Shown here piece by piece: positions 5,899 through 13,051 of a stretch of 14,341 nt of DNA. Position 1 is the stretch's first letter; the number at the start of each line of letters is the position of its first letter. Below the pieces are notes generated by a model. The model had not been told where the DNA came from and did no database searches. It worked only from the letters and a program-made list of their open reading frames with translations. The position numbers and the translations under genes were made by a program. Origin of the DNA: JAULUH01 sp032111745 (GTDB taxonomy: Bacteria; Chloroflexota; Anaerolineae; JAAEKA01); the NCBI GenBank assembly GCA_032111745.1, contig JAULUH010000016.1, positions 1 through 14,341 on the forward strand, read 5' to 3'.

Positions 5899-7719
5899 TT
5901 GTTTAGGAGAATTTCTGTGTCACTGAGATTTGGTCTGGGACTTCTCCTGGCTGTGGTGAGTGCGCTTTCCTCGCAGCCGGCAACGGCGGCCAGCCGGCCA
6001 TGGCAGGACAAGGTCGATCCCTGGGTGCTGGAGACAGCCGCGGAAGGTGACAGCGAATTCTTGGTCGTGCTGGTTGATCAGGCTGATTTGTCACCTGCGG
6101 CTGCCCTGGAGACCAAACTCGAGAAGGGGGCTTATGTGGTCGAGGCTCTACGGGCTCATGCCGAGCGGACGCAAGGGCCCCTGTACCGGGCTCTGGACCG
6201 GCTCGGCGTGGCCTATCGCCCTTACTGGGTGGCCAACATGATCTGGGTGCGCGGGGACCTGGCCACTGTCCAGGCCCTGGCCGGGCGGGCTGACGTGGCC
6301 CGGGTATCCGCCAACCCGGCGGTGCGGGCCGACCTGCCTGCACCGGCCGCCAGCCGTGCGCCCGATGCTGTCAACGGGATCGAGTGGAACATCACCAAGG
6401 TGGCCGCGCCGGATGTCTGGGCTGCCGGCTTTCGGGGACAGGGGGCCGTAGTGGCTGGGCAGGACACTGGTTACCGCTGGGACCACCCTGCACTCAAGCG
6501 CCAGTATCGCGGCTGGGATGGCAGTGCTGCCTCCCACGATTACAATTGGCACGACGCCATCCGTGTTAGCACCCAGGGCAGCGTTTGCGGCGGCGACTCG
6601 CCGTTTCCCTGCGACGACAACGGCCATGGTACCCATACCATGGGCACCATGGTGGGCGACGACGGCGGCAGCAACCAGATCGGCATGGCACCCGAGGCGC
6701 GCTGGATCGGGTGCCGCAACATGGACGCCGGCGTTGGCACGCCCGCGTCCTACAGCGAGTGCTACCAGTGGTTCATCGCACCCACCCGGGTCGACGGCAG
6801 CGATCCCCGGCCCGACCTGGCTCCAGACGTGATCAACAACTCTTGGTCGTGCCCAGCGAGCGAGGGCTGCACCGACCCCAACGTGTTGTTGACCGTGGTC
6901 CAGAACGTGCGGGCGGCGGGCATTGTCACCGTGCACTCCGCGGGCAACAGCGGCTCCGACTGCAGCACTGTTTCCAACCCAGCTGCCACTTATGGCGAAT
7001 CCTTCACTGTAGGCGCCACGGACAGCTCCGACAACATCGCCAGCTTCAGCAGTCGCGGGCCGGTCACCGTCGACGGCAGCAACCGCATGAAGCCCGACGT
7101 GTCTGCACCTGGCGTCGGCGTGCGTTCCAGCTACAAGACTGGCTACTCGTCCCTGAGCGGCACGAGCATGGCTGCCCCCCATGTAGCGGGGCAGGTGGCC
7201 CTGCTGGTGTCGGCCTATCCCAGCCTGGCCGGCAACGTAGATACCATTGAGGACATCGTGAAGGGCTCAGCTGTGCCCCGCACCACCACCCAAGGCTGTG
7301 GGGACGATGGACGCGCGGAGGTGCCCAACAACGTATATGGTTGGGGCCGCATCGATGCCTCCGCGGCCTATGACGCAGCGTGCCGCGCGCCCGCAGATGC
7401 CGTGACCAGCGTCGCGATCAGGCGGGTGGACCTGACCACCGTGGCCCTGGACTGGCTCCCCGTAGCCGGCGCCGATCGTTACGAGGTCTGGTGGGCAATG
7501 AACGCGCCCTTTTTCACCCCGGCACCTGGCGGTGAATGCGCCGCCGCCGCCCATTGTGAACTGGTGGCGGACGCCAGTTTCAGCCAGGCTGCGCTGGGCG
7601 ACCCGGGCAGCAACCACAGCTACGTGGTGTTGCCGGCCCACAGCTGTGGTGCCACCTCCGCCGTGCTTTCCAACCGCACCGGCGAGTTCGAATACAGCGT
7701 GCAGCCCGGCGCGCCTTGA
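5899..7719 (+). CDS. secreted subtilisin-like serine protease (family S8)
   Basis: Predicted 606-residue preproprotein. It has a signal peptide (about 1-30, ending Q-P-A-T-A), an I9-like inhibitory propeptide (about 50-145) and an S8 catalytic domain (about 160-490). The triad is complete: D189 in G-Q-D-T-G, H243 in N-G-H-G-T-H, S423 in G-T-S-M-A-A-P-H, with the oxyanion N350 in H-S-A-G-N-S-G. Residues 497-606 are a C-terminal beta-rich module shared with the next two proteins. Start: TTG 5899 follows AAAGGAG (5886-5892) by 6 bases. A GTG at 5917 also has AGGAG (5905-5909) 7 bases upstream; both leave a usable signal peptide, TTG giving an extra R-R. A hairpin covers the stop codon. The role is extracellular protein degradation, probably nutritional. 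Confidence 0.93.
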   Translation: MFRRISVSLRFGLGLLLAVVSALSSQPATAASRPWQDKVDPWVLETAAEGDSEFLVVLVDQADLSPAAALETKLEKGAYVVEALRAHAERTQGPLYRALDRLGVAYRPYWVANMIWVRGDLATVQALAGRADVARVSANPAVRADLPAPAASRAPDAVNGIEWNITKVAAPDVWAAGFRGQGAVVAGQDTGYRWDHPALKRQYRGWDGSAASHDYNWHDAIRVSTQGSVCGGDSPFPCDDNGHGTHTMGTMVGDDGGSNQIGMAPEARWIGCRNMDAGVGTPASYSECYQWFIAPTRVDGSDPRPDLAPDVINNSWSCPASEGCTDPNVLLTVVQNVRAAGIVTVHSAGNSGSDCSTVSNPAATYGESFTVGATDSSDNIASFSSRGPVTVDGSNRMKPDVSAPGVGVRSSYKTGYSSLSGTSMAAPHVAGQVALLVSAYPSLAGNVDTIEDIVKGSAVPRTTTQGCGDDGRAEVPNNVYGWGRIDASAAYDAACRAPADAVTSVAIRRVDLTTVALDWLPVAGADRYEVWWAMNAPFFTPAPGGECAAAAHCELVADASFSQAALGDPGSNHSYVVLPAHSCGATSAVLSNRTGEFEYSVQPGAP

Positions 7720-7732
7720 GGCGCAGCCGGGC
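7704..7732 (+). other. strong hairpin over the protease stop codon
   Basis: GCCCGGC (7704-7710) plus GCGCC (7711-7715) pair with GGCGC (7720-7724) and GCCGGGC (7726-7732), a 12-bp GC-rich stem with one bulged A and a TTGA loop containing the stop codon TGA (7717-7719). No U-tract follows, so an mRNA processing/stability or partial-termination element is more likely than a full terminator. Confidence 0.6.
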
Positions 7733-7782
7733 CTATGATGGTAGCCTGGCTGGCATCGCCCGCTAGGCCGAGGAGGGAGTCC

Positions 7783-9771
7783 ATGGCCCACCGTGCCCGG
7801 TTCGTCGCCACTATGCTGGTGCTGGCGGCCATCCTGCTGGCCGCCAGCTTGCCGCCCGCCATCGCTCAAGGGGAGGAACTGCCGCCCGGCCAGTTCGTGG
7901 CGCGCGTATATTACGCGGACCCTGGGTCCATCGCCCAGTTGAGTCGCTACGATGTCTGGGAGCATAATCGCCGCGGGAGCTACCTGGTGGTGGCCATGGA
8001 CGGCATCACCTATCGCTACCTTGAGCAGATGGGCTTCACCCTGGTGGTCGACGAGGAGCTGACCGCTGAACTCAACCAGCCGCGCGCGGCCTTGCCCGGC
8101 CAGACCAGCGGCATTCCCGGGTATCCCTGCTATCGCACCGTAGAGGAGACCTACGCTACGGCCGAGGACATCGTGGCTAGCTACCCCATGCTGGCTACAT
8201 GGAGCGACGAGGGCAACTCCTGGCAAAAGACCCAGGGCCTGGGCGGCTACGATCTGCAGGTTCTGCGCCTTACCAACACAGCGGTAAGTGGTGTGAAGCC
8301 CAGGCTATTCGTGACGGCGGCGATCCACGCCCGTGAGTATGCCACGGCGGAGCTGGTCACGCGCTTCGCCGAGCAGCTGGTGGTGGATTACGGCGTCGAC
8401 CCCGACGTCACCTGGTTGCTGGACCATCACGAGATCCACCTGATGCTGCATGCCAATCCCGATGGCCGCAAAAAGGCGGAGTCTGGCCTGTCGTGGCGCA
8501 AGAACACCAATCAGAACTACTGTGCGCAGTTAGAGAACTCGCGCGGGGCTGATCTGAACCGGAATTTCGACTTCCAGTGGGGTTGCTGCAATGGCTCCAG
8601 CTCGTTTCAGTGCGACCTGACCTACCGCGGACCCCAGCCTGCGTCGGAGCCCGAGACCCAAGCCATACAGGCATACCTGCAGGCCCAGTTCCCGGATCAG
8701 CGTGCGGATGAACTGGGCGCTGCGGCGCCGGCCGATGCTACCGGGGTCTACCTGGATATCCACAGCTACGGTGACCTGGTGCTGTGGCCCTGGGGTTTCA
8801 CGGGTTCGCCGGCGCCCAACGGCACGGCCCTGCAGACCCTGGGACGCAAGTTCGCCTTCTTCAACGGCTTCGAGCCCGATCAGGCCTATGGCCTCTATCC
8901 CACGGACGGGACCACCGACGACTATGGCTACGGCCGGCTAGGAGTGGCATCCTATACCTTCGAGCTGGGCACGGCGTTCTTCCAGGACTGTGCCACCTTC
9001 GAGAACACCATCGTGCCCGAGAACCTGCCGGCGTTGCGCTACGCCGCCAAGGTGGCCCGGACCCCTTATCTGACCCCGGCCGGCCCGGACGCGCTGAACG
9101 TAGCCGTTTCCGCCGACCTGGTGGTCGCGGGCACGCCGGTGCAGGTCACCGCCACGGTCGACGACACGCGTTACAACACCATGAACGGAACGGAGCCAGT
9201 GCAGAGCGTGGCCGCGGCCGAGGTCTACGTGGACGTGCCGCCTTGGGATACCGACAACGGCCCGGTAGCACTCCCGATGGAAGCCGTGGACGGTGCGTTC
9301 GACAGCCCGGTGGAACAGGTGAGCGCGGTTGTCGATACCACAGGCCTGGAGGCCGGACGGCACATTCTGTTCGTACGGGGCCAGGATGCGGCCGGCAACA
9401 GGGGCGCGTTCAGCGCGGCCTTCGTAACCATCGAGAACGAGCCGTGCCTGGTGCCGGCTGCGGTTGACGATCTAGCGATCTCGGCTGCGGGCAACACGGT
9501 GGAGCTGGCCTGGAGCGCGGCCGCCGGCGCGGACCAGTACCAGGTGTGGCGGGCCGCGAACGATCCCTACTTCGCGCCGGCTCTGGACGCGCCGTGTACG
9601 AGCCTGGCGGGCTGTACACTGGTGGCCGGCACGACCTATCTGGACACTGTGCTGGGCGACCCGGTCGCCAACCATACCTACCTGGTGCGATCGGTGGCCG
9701 CGTGCGGTGCGGTGGCTTCTGCCGCGAGCCGGGTGAGTGAGTTCGAGTTTGGCCTCATTCCTGGGCAGTAG
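7783..9771 (+). CDS. secreted zinc carboxypeptidase (family M14)
   Basis: 662 residues. A signal peptide (about 1-29, ending P-P-A-I-A) is followed by a pro-region (about 30-95), the M14 catalytic domain (about 100-420), an Ig-like beta domain (about 430-545) and the shared C-terminal module (557-662). Zinc ligands are visible: H182 and E185 in A-A-I-H-A-R-E-Y and H327 in L-D-I-H-S-Y. The substrate-binding motif L-N-R-N-F-D and the catalytic E394 in Y-T-F-E-L-G-T are present. M14 enzymes remove C-terminal residues from peptides, so it would act after the adjacent protease on the same substrates. I chose ATG 7783 over ATG 7735 because AGGAGGGAG (7771-7779) precedes it and it starts a clean signal peptide. 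Eight or more cysteines in the catalytic domain suggest disulfides. Confidence 0.93.
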   Translation: MAHRARFVATMLVLAAILLAASLPPAIAQGEELPPGQFVARVYYADPGSIAQLSRYDVWEHNRRGSYLVVAMDGITYRYLEQMGFTLVVDEELTAELNQPRAALPGQTSGIPGYPCYRTVEETYATAEDIVASYPMLATWSDEGNSWQKTQGLGGYDLQVLRLTNTAVSGVKPRLFVTAAIHAREYATAELVTRFAEQLVVDYGVDPDVTWLLDHHEIHLMLHANPDGRKKAESGLSWRKNTNQNYCAQLENSRGADLNRNFDFQWGCCNGSSSFQCDLTYRGPQPASEPETQAIQAYLQAQFPDQRADELGAAAPADATGVYLDIHSYGDLVLWPWGFTGSPAPNGTALQTLGRKFAFFNGFEPDQAYGLYPTDGTTDDYGYGRLGVASYTFELGTAFFQDCATFENTIVPENLPALRYAAKVARTPYLTPAGPDALNVAVSADLVVAGTPVQVTATVDDTRYNTMNGTEPVQSVAAAEVYVDVPPWDTDNGPVALPMEAVDGAFDSPVEQVSAVVDTTGLEAGRHILFVRGQDAAGNRGAFSAAFVTIENEPCLVPAAVDDLAISAAGNTVELAWSAAAGADQYQVWRAANDPYFAPALDAPCTSLAGCTLVAGTTYLDTVLGDPVANHTYLVRSVAACGAVASAASRVSEFEFGLIPGQ

Positions 9772-9804
9772 GTGCAGCTTGCGACTCGCAGTGAGGTGAT
9801 CTGA

Positions 9805-11772
9805 ATGCGATTCTGGCGCTTTCTCTTCCCCATGGTGGTTGTGATCGTACTCGTGTTGACCCCTGTACCTGAGGCCATAGGCCAGGCTCCTGACGGCTCA
9901 CACGCTAGTCCTGGGGCGTTCCAGGTGGAGGTAAGCGAGCCGGTAACGCCCACGGTGACGCGGCCGCTGAGAGAACTGCCCCTGGTGGCATCGGAAGTGG
10001 TTACGGATCGTGAGGTCAACCCACGGCGCATCACCCGGCGACCTTTGCCTCTGCCAGCATCCATAGCTCCCGAGCGATCGGATCCGTTGCTGGACGCTGC
10101 GACGCGCCAGCCGGTGCTTGATCCCGGCTTCCAGACACCCCTCCTCAACTTCAATGCCCAGGGATACAATGGCGTCAATCCACCCGACCCTGTCGGCGAC
10201 GTGGGCCCCAACCACTACGTCCACCTGATCAACAGCGCGGCTGGCACCAGCGTGGTAATCTACGGCAAGACTGGTGCCGTGCTGGGCGGCCCCTATGCCC
10301 TGGACTCGCTGGCTACCAGTGGTGCCTGTACCAACGGACTCGGCGATCCTATCGTGCTCTATGATCATCTGGCCGACCGCTGGCTCTTGAGCGAGTTCTC
10401 CGGCACGGGCAACAACCTGTGTGTCTACATTTCGACCACCCCCGATCCCTTGGGTGCGTGGTACGCCTACCAGTTCACGACGCTCGAGTTCCCGGATTAT
10501 CCCAAGTATGCGGTGTGGCCGGATGCCTACTACGTCTCGACCAACGAGGCACAGTCCGCGGCTTATGCCATGGATCGCTCCAAGATGCTGGCTGGTCTGC
10601 CTGCATCGTACCAGAGGTTCTCCATCCCCGGCCTGGCGGCCTTCGTGTTCAACGCGCTGATCCCCAGTGACCTGGACGGTACTACACCGCCGCCGTTGGG
10701 GGCACCCAACTTCTTCATGCGGCATCGGGACGACGAAGCGCACAATCCCGGCAGTGCCGATCCCAGCCGGGACTTCCTGGAGATCTACCAGTTCCACGTC
10801 GACTGGGCCACGCCAGCCAACTCGACCTTCACCGGACCGATCGCCATCCCCGTGGCCGAGTTCAGCTCGGCGCTTTGTGGCTACACTAGTTTCAATTGCA
10901 TCCCGCAGCCTGGCACGTCTACCACTCTGGACCCGATCCGGGAGGTGATCATGTTCCGGCTGCAGTACCGCAATTTTGGCCCCTATGAGACCCTGGTGGG
11001 CAACTTCGTCGTCGATGCCAACGGCGCGGACCGCGGGGGTGTGTGCTGGTTCGAGCTACGCCGCTATGCTGGCGGCGCCTGGGGGCTGCAGCAAGAGGGC
11101 ACGGTGTCGCCTGATGCCGCGAGTCGCTGGCTGGGTAGTATCGCCATGGACGGCAGCGGCAACATTGCATTGGGCTATAGCGTGTCCAGTTCTACGGTGT
11201 ACCCGTCGCTGCGCTACATTGGGCGGCTGGCTACCGATGCCCAGGGCACGATGCCCCAGGGCGAGGTGAGTCTGGTGGCCGGCACGTCGGCTAACGCCAG
11301 CAGTCGCTGGGGCGACTATGCGGCCATGAGCGTCGACCCGGTGGACGAGTGCACCTTTTGGTTTACCAGCCTTTATACCACCGGTGGTCACTGGCATACT
11401 CGGATCGGCACGTTCAAGTTCGATGCCTGCGGCTGTGCTGTCCCTGCGCCGGTCTCGAACCTGGCCATTTCCGTGCTGGAGCCGGCCTCGATCTTGTTGA
11501 CCTGGGGCTCGGTACCCGGCGCCAGCTCTTACCAGGTGTGGTGGAGGGCAAACGATCCCTACTTCGTGCCGCCTGCAGGTGCTTCGTGCACGGCGGACAA
11601 TGGGTGCGAGGCCGTAACAGGCAATCAGTGGGATGACTCGTCTCTGGGCTATCCGCCGGACAACACGACCTACATCGTGCGATCCGCCAGCGCCTGCGGT
11701 GGTGTGGCAGAGGCTTCGAACCGGGTCGCACTGTTCGAGTACCATCTGGAGCCTGGTGCAGCCTCGCAGTGA
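9805..11772 (+). CDS. secreted protein of unknown function with the shared C-terminal module
   Basis: 655 residues. A signal peptide (about 1-27) and a Pro/Arg-rich linker (about 28-105) are followed by a large domain (about 110-545) and the same C-terminal module as the two upstream peptidases (546-655). The large domain has repeated beta-strand and turn patterns and motifs such as P-P-D-P-V-G-D-V-G-P-N-H-Y-V, Y-D-H-L-A-D-R-W-L-L-S-E-F, A-M-D-G-S-G-N-I-A-L-G-Y-S and R-W-G-D-Y-A-A-M-S-V-D-P-V-D. It resembles uncharacterised propeller-like secreted proteins I have seen in other bacteria, but I cannot assign an activity and see no peptidase motif. Start ATG 9805 has GAGGTGA (9793-9799). It follows the carboxypeptidase by 33 bases and is probably the last gene of the unit. 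Confidence 0.85.
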   Translation: MRFWRFLFPMVVVIVLVLTPVPEAIGQAPDGSHASPGAFQVEVSEPVTPTVTRPLRELPLVASEVVTDREVNPRRITRRPLPLPASIAPERSDPLLDAATRQPVLDPGFQTPLLNFNAQGYNGVNPPDPVGDVGPNHYVHLINSAAGTSVVIYGKTGAVLGGPYALDSLATSGACTNGLGDPIVLYDHLADRWLLSEFSGTGNNLCVYISTTPDPLGAWYAYQFTTLEFPDYPKYAVWPDAYYVSTNEAQSAAYAMDRSKMLAGLPASYQRFSIPGLAAFVFNALIPSDLDGTTPPPLGAPNFFMRHRDDEAHNPGSADPSRDFLEIYQFHVDWATPANSTFTGPIAIPVAEFSSALCGYTSFNCIPQPGTSTTLDPIREVIMFRLQYRNFGPYETLVGNFVVDANGADRGGVCWFELRRYAGGAWGLQQEGTVSPDAASRWLGSIAMDGSGNIALGYSVSSSTVYPSLRYIGRLATDAQGTMPQGEVSLVAGTSANASSRWGDYAAMSVDPVDECTFWFTSLYTTGGHWHTRIGTFKFDACGCAVPAPVSNLAISVLEPASILLTWGSVPGASSYQVWWRANDPYFVPPAGASCTADNGCEAVTGNQWDDSSLGYPPDNTTYIVRSASACGGVAEASNRVALFEYHLEPGAASQ

Positions 11773-11792
11773 GCAGCGCCGACTGCCCACGT

Positions 11793-11834
11793 AAAAGTCA
11801 GATCCCGCTTCAGAGCGCCTGAGGGGAGGCTTTT
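11793..11834 (+). terminator. terminator-like structure after the secreted-protein unit
   Basis: AAAAG (11793-11797) can pair with CTTTT (11830-11834), and inside it CTTCAG (11808-11813) pairs with CTGAGG (11819-11824) including one wobble. The right arm ends in TTTT, which also overlaps the -35 of the next promoter. Interior pairing is imperfect, so this is a moderate candidate. Confidence 0.35.
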
Positions 11835-11861
11835 GACAATTCGTGGGGTATTGCATAGAAT
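11833..11861 (+). promoter_or_regulatory. near-consensus sigma70-type promoter
   Basis: TTGACA (11833-11838), a 17-base spacer and TAGAAT (11856-11861), one mismatch in twelve positions. Predicted transcription start is about 11868-11870, directly at the foot of a hairpin. The next convincing start codon is 12111, so the leader would be about 240 bases. Confidence 0.8.
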
Positions 11862-11869
11862 GACAGCTA

Positions 11870-11941
11870 CGTTGGCTAGGTCAGCCAACGGATGATCAGG
11901 CGCTCTTCAGGTCCCCATGGTGGCTTCGCCGGGGGACCTGA
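11870..11941 (+). ncRNA. two-hairpin leader or small RNA
   Basis: Hairpin 1 is CGTTGGCT-AGGTC-AGCCAACG (11870-11890), a perfect 8-bp stem at the predicted 5' end. Hairpin 2 pairs TCAGGTCCCC (11907-11916) with GGGGACCTGA (11932-11941), 10 bp with an inner GGC-TTC-GCC, followed by CTTTATC. The AGGTC loop of hairpin 1 is complementary to GACCT (11935-11939) in hairpin 2. This could be a short terminated RNA of about 75-80 bases or a regulated leader of the polysaccharide genes. Confidence 0.45.
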
Positions 11942-11980
11942 CTTTATCAGCCCAATTCGCTCGAACGCGGCGGAGCGCAT

Positions 11981-12136
11981 ATGTCGCCAGCGCAATGCCG
12001 TGTTCTGTCCAAAGTGCCTGCACCCTACCATCCCTGTTTCTGTGAGTGCATTAGTGACCGGCGTTTTGTGAAGTGCCGGCCATCTAACGCTGAGCTGCTA
12101 CTCTCCGAGCATGGAAGCGCGCGTCGTGAGTACTGA
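11981..12136 (+). CDS. doubtful small cysteine-rich ORF (51 codons)
   Basis: ATG 11981 has GGAG at 11972-11975 and opens a 51-codon frame ending at TGA 12134-12136. It contains five Cys, three of them in C-F-C-E-C (19-23). It overlaps the annotated start of the acetyltransferase gene by 26 bases. I recognise no family. It may be chance; listed because it has a Shine-Dalgarno and fills most of the remaining gap. Confidence 0.2.
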   Translation: MSPAQCRVLSKVPAPYHPCFCECISDRRFVKCRPSNAELLLSEHGSARREY

Positions 12137-12860
12137 CCAGCCGCCCGGGCATATGCGCGGCAGCGGTGGTATGCTGGCCAACCTGGACCTCTATATGAGG
12201 CGCCAGGCGGCCAGCCCATGGCGTTACGCCTGGGAGCAGCTCATCCTGGGCCTCGCCAGCTGGGTGCCCACCGTCGCCGGCATGGCGTGGCGCGGGGTGT
12301 TGTACCGCCTGATCCTGCACATGGACGGCGTGCCCGCGATCGAGAACGGCGTGCGCCTGCGTTATGCCAGCCAGATTCGCCTGGGCAAAGGGGCCTACAT
12401 CGACCAGAAGGTCTACCTGCACGCAACGCCTGACGGCATTGAGATCGGTGCTGGTAGCTTCATCATGCACGGGGCAGTGCTGCACGTGTATAATTTTCGC
12501 GACCTGCCCCATGCGTTCATCAAGATCGGCAATGACAGCCTGATCGGCGAGTACAACGTGCTGCGGGGGCAGGGTGGGATTCGCATCGGCGACCGTGTCT
12601 ATACGGCGCCCCTGGTGCAGATCCTGGCCGTCAACCACAACTACGAAGATGCGTCGCGGCCCATGGTCGACCAGGGCATTACGGCCGAGGGCATCGTGGT
12701 CGAGGATGACGTCTGGATCGGCGCCGGCGCCATTATCACGGATGGCGTCACCGTCGGCCGGGGTGCTGTGGTGGCCGCCGGTGCCGTCGTGACTTCCGAT
12801 GTCCCACCACGCACCGTGGCTGGTGGTGTGCCGGCACGGGTATTGAAGACCCTGGCCTGA
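12111..12860 (+). CDS. hexapeptide-repeat (left-handed beta-helix) acyltransferase, WbbJ/WcaF type
   Basis: 249 residues. The N-terminal portion (about 38-70) is amphipathic to hydrophobic (W-E-Q-L-I-L-G-L, then W-R-G-V-L-Y-R-L-I-L). It is followed by hexapeptide repeats from about 80 to 245 (I-R-L-G-K-G, I-E-I-G-A-G, I-K-I-G-N-D, I-R-I-G-D-R, V-W-I-G-A-G, V-T-V-G-R-G, V-V-A-A-G-A). H176 in V-N-H-N-Y-E is the likely catalytic histidine. Such enzymes transfer acetyl or other acyl groups from CoA to sugars of surface polysaccharides. The start is uncertain: ATG 12111 lacks a clear Shine-Dalgarno, and ATG 12153 or 12171 are alternatives that would not disturb the repeats. It precedes a NusG-like gene and a glycosyltransferase, consistent with a polysaccharide cluster. 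Confidence 0.88.
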   Translation: MEARVVSTDQPPGHMRGSGGMLANLDLYMRRQAASPWRYAWEQLILGLASWVPTVAGMAWRGVLYRLILHMDGVPAIENGVRLRYASQIRLGKGAYIDQKVYLHATPDGIEIGAGSFIMHGAVLHVYNFRDLPHAFIKIGNDSLIGEYNVLRGQGGIRIGDRVYTAPLVQILAVNHNYEDASRPMVDQGITAEGIVVEDDVWIGAGAIITDGVTVGRGAVVAAGAVVTSDVPPRTVAGGVPARVLKTLA

Positions 12861-12861
12861 G

Positions 12862-12887
12862 CAGGGGCGGCTAGCCATCCGCCCCTG
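12862..12887 (+). terminator. GC-rich hairpin after the acyltransferase gene
   Basis: CAGGGGCGG (12862-12870) and CCGCCCCTG (12879-12887) are perfectly complementary over 9 bp with an 8-base loop, two bases after the stop codon. No U-tract follows, so termination would be weak or factor-dependent. It is a possible target for the NusG-like protein encoded next. Confidence 0.4.
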
Positions 12888-12955
12888 AAGTGTCTGGAAA
12901 ATGGCAGCTGGCCCGTCGTAGCCACTGCTCCGGCTGCTGCCTCTATGATCCGTGG

Positions 12956-13007
12956 GTGACACAGATAATGTGTCACGCCTTGCCGTACCCCGATGCTGAT
13001 GCATCGG
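12956..13007 (+). promoter_or_regulatory. two hairpins in the leader of the NusG-like gene
   Basis: GTGACAC (12956-12962) pairs with GTGTCAC (12970-12976) around AGATAAT, and CCGATGC (12990-12996) pairs with GCATCGG (13001-13007) around TGAT. Both stems are perfect 7-bp. A TATGAT at 12944-12949 could be the -10 of a promoter starting at the first hairpin, but no -35 is visible. The second hairpin ends 27 bases before the Shine-Dalgarno region. Confidence 0.5.
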
Positions 13008-13051
13008 ATGGCGGAGCCTGCCCGGCGCCAGCCGGAAAGGAATCGAGGCTC

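Larger units (their letters stand above)
11773..12110 (+). other. 338-base intergenic region with promoter and hairpins
   Basis: It holds, in order, a terminator-like element (11793-11834), a near-consensus promoter (11833-11861), a 5' hairpin (11870-11890) and a longer GC-rich hairpin (11907-11941). About 170 further bases contain only a doubtful 51-codon frame at 11981. It separates the secreted-protein unit from the polysaccharide genes. Confidence 0.6.

Noticed and set aside
6148..7182. Long minus-strand frame of 344 codons opposite the protease gene
   Set aside because: Low-complexity Ala/Gly/His/Val composition typical of GC-rich antisense; the plus strand encodes a complete protease.
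7267..8226. 319-codon minus-strand frame across the protease/carboxypeptidase junction
   Set aside because: Antisense shadow without domain motifs, opposite two clear genes.
12956..12976. CRP/FNR-type operator
   Set aside because: The dyad GTGAC-N11-GTCAC has the wrong spacing for a TGTGA-N6-TCACA site, and it is better explained as an RNA hairpin.
12890..13051. N-terminal extension of the NusG-like protein to ATG 12890
   Set aside because: The extra 54 residues cover three hairpins, do not belong to the NGN domain, and have no Shine-Dalgarno; ATG 13052 has one.
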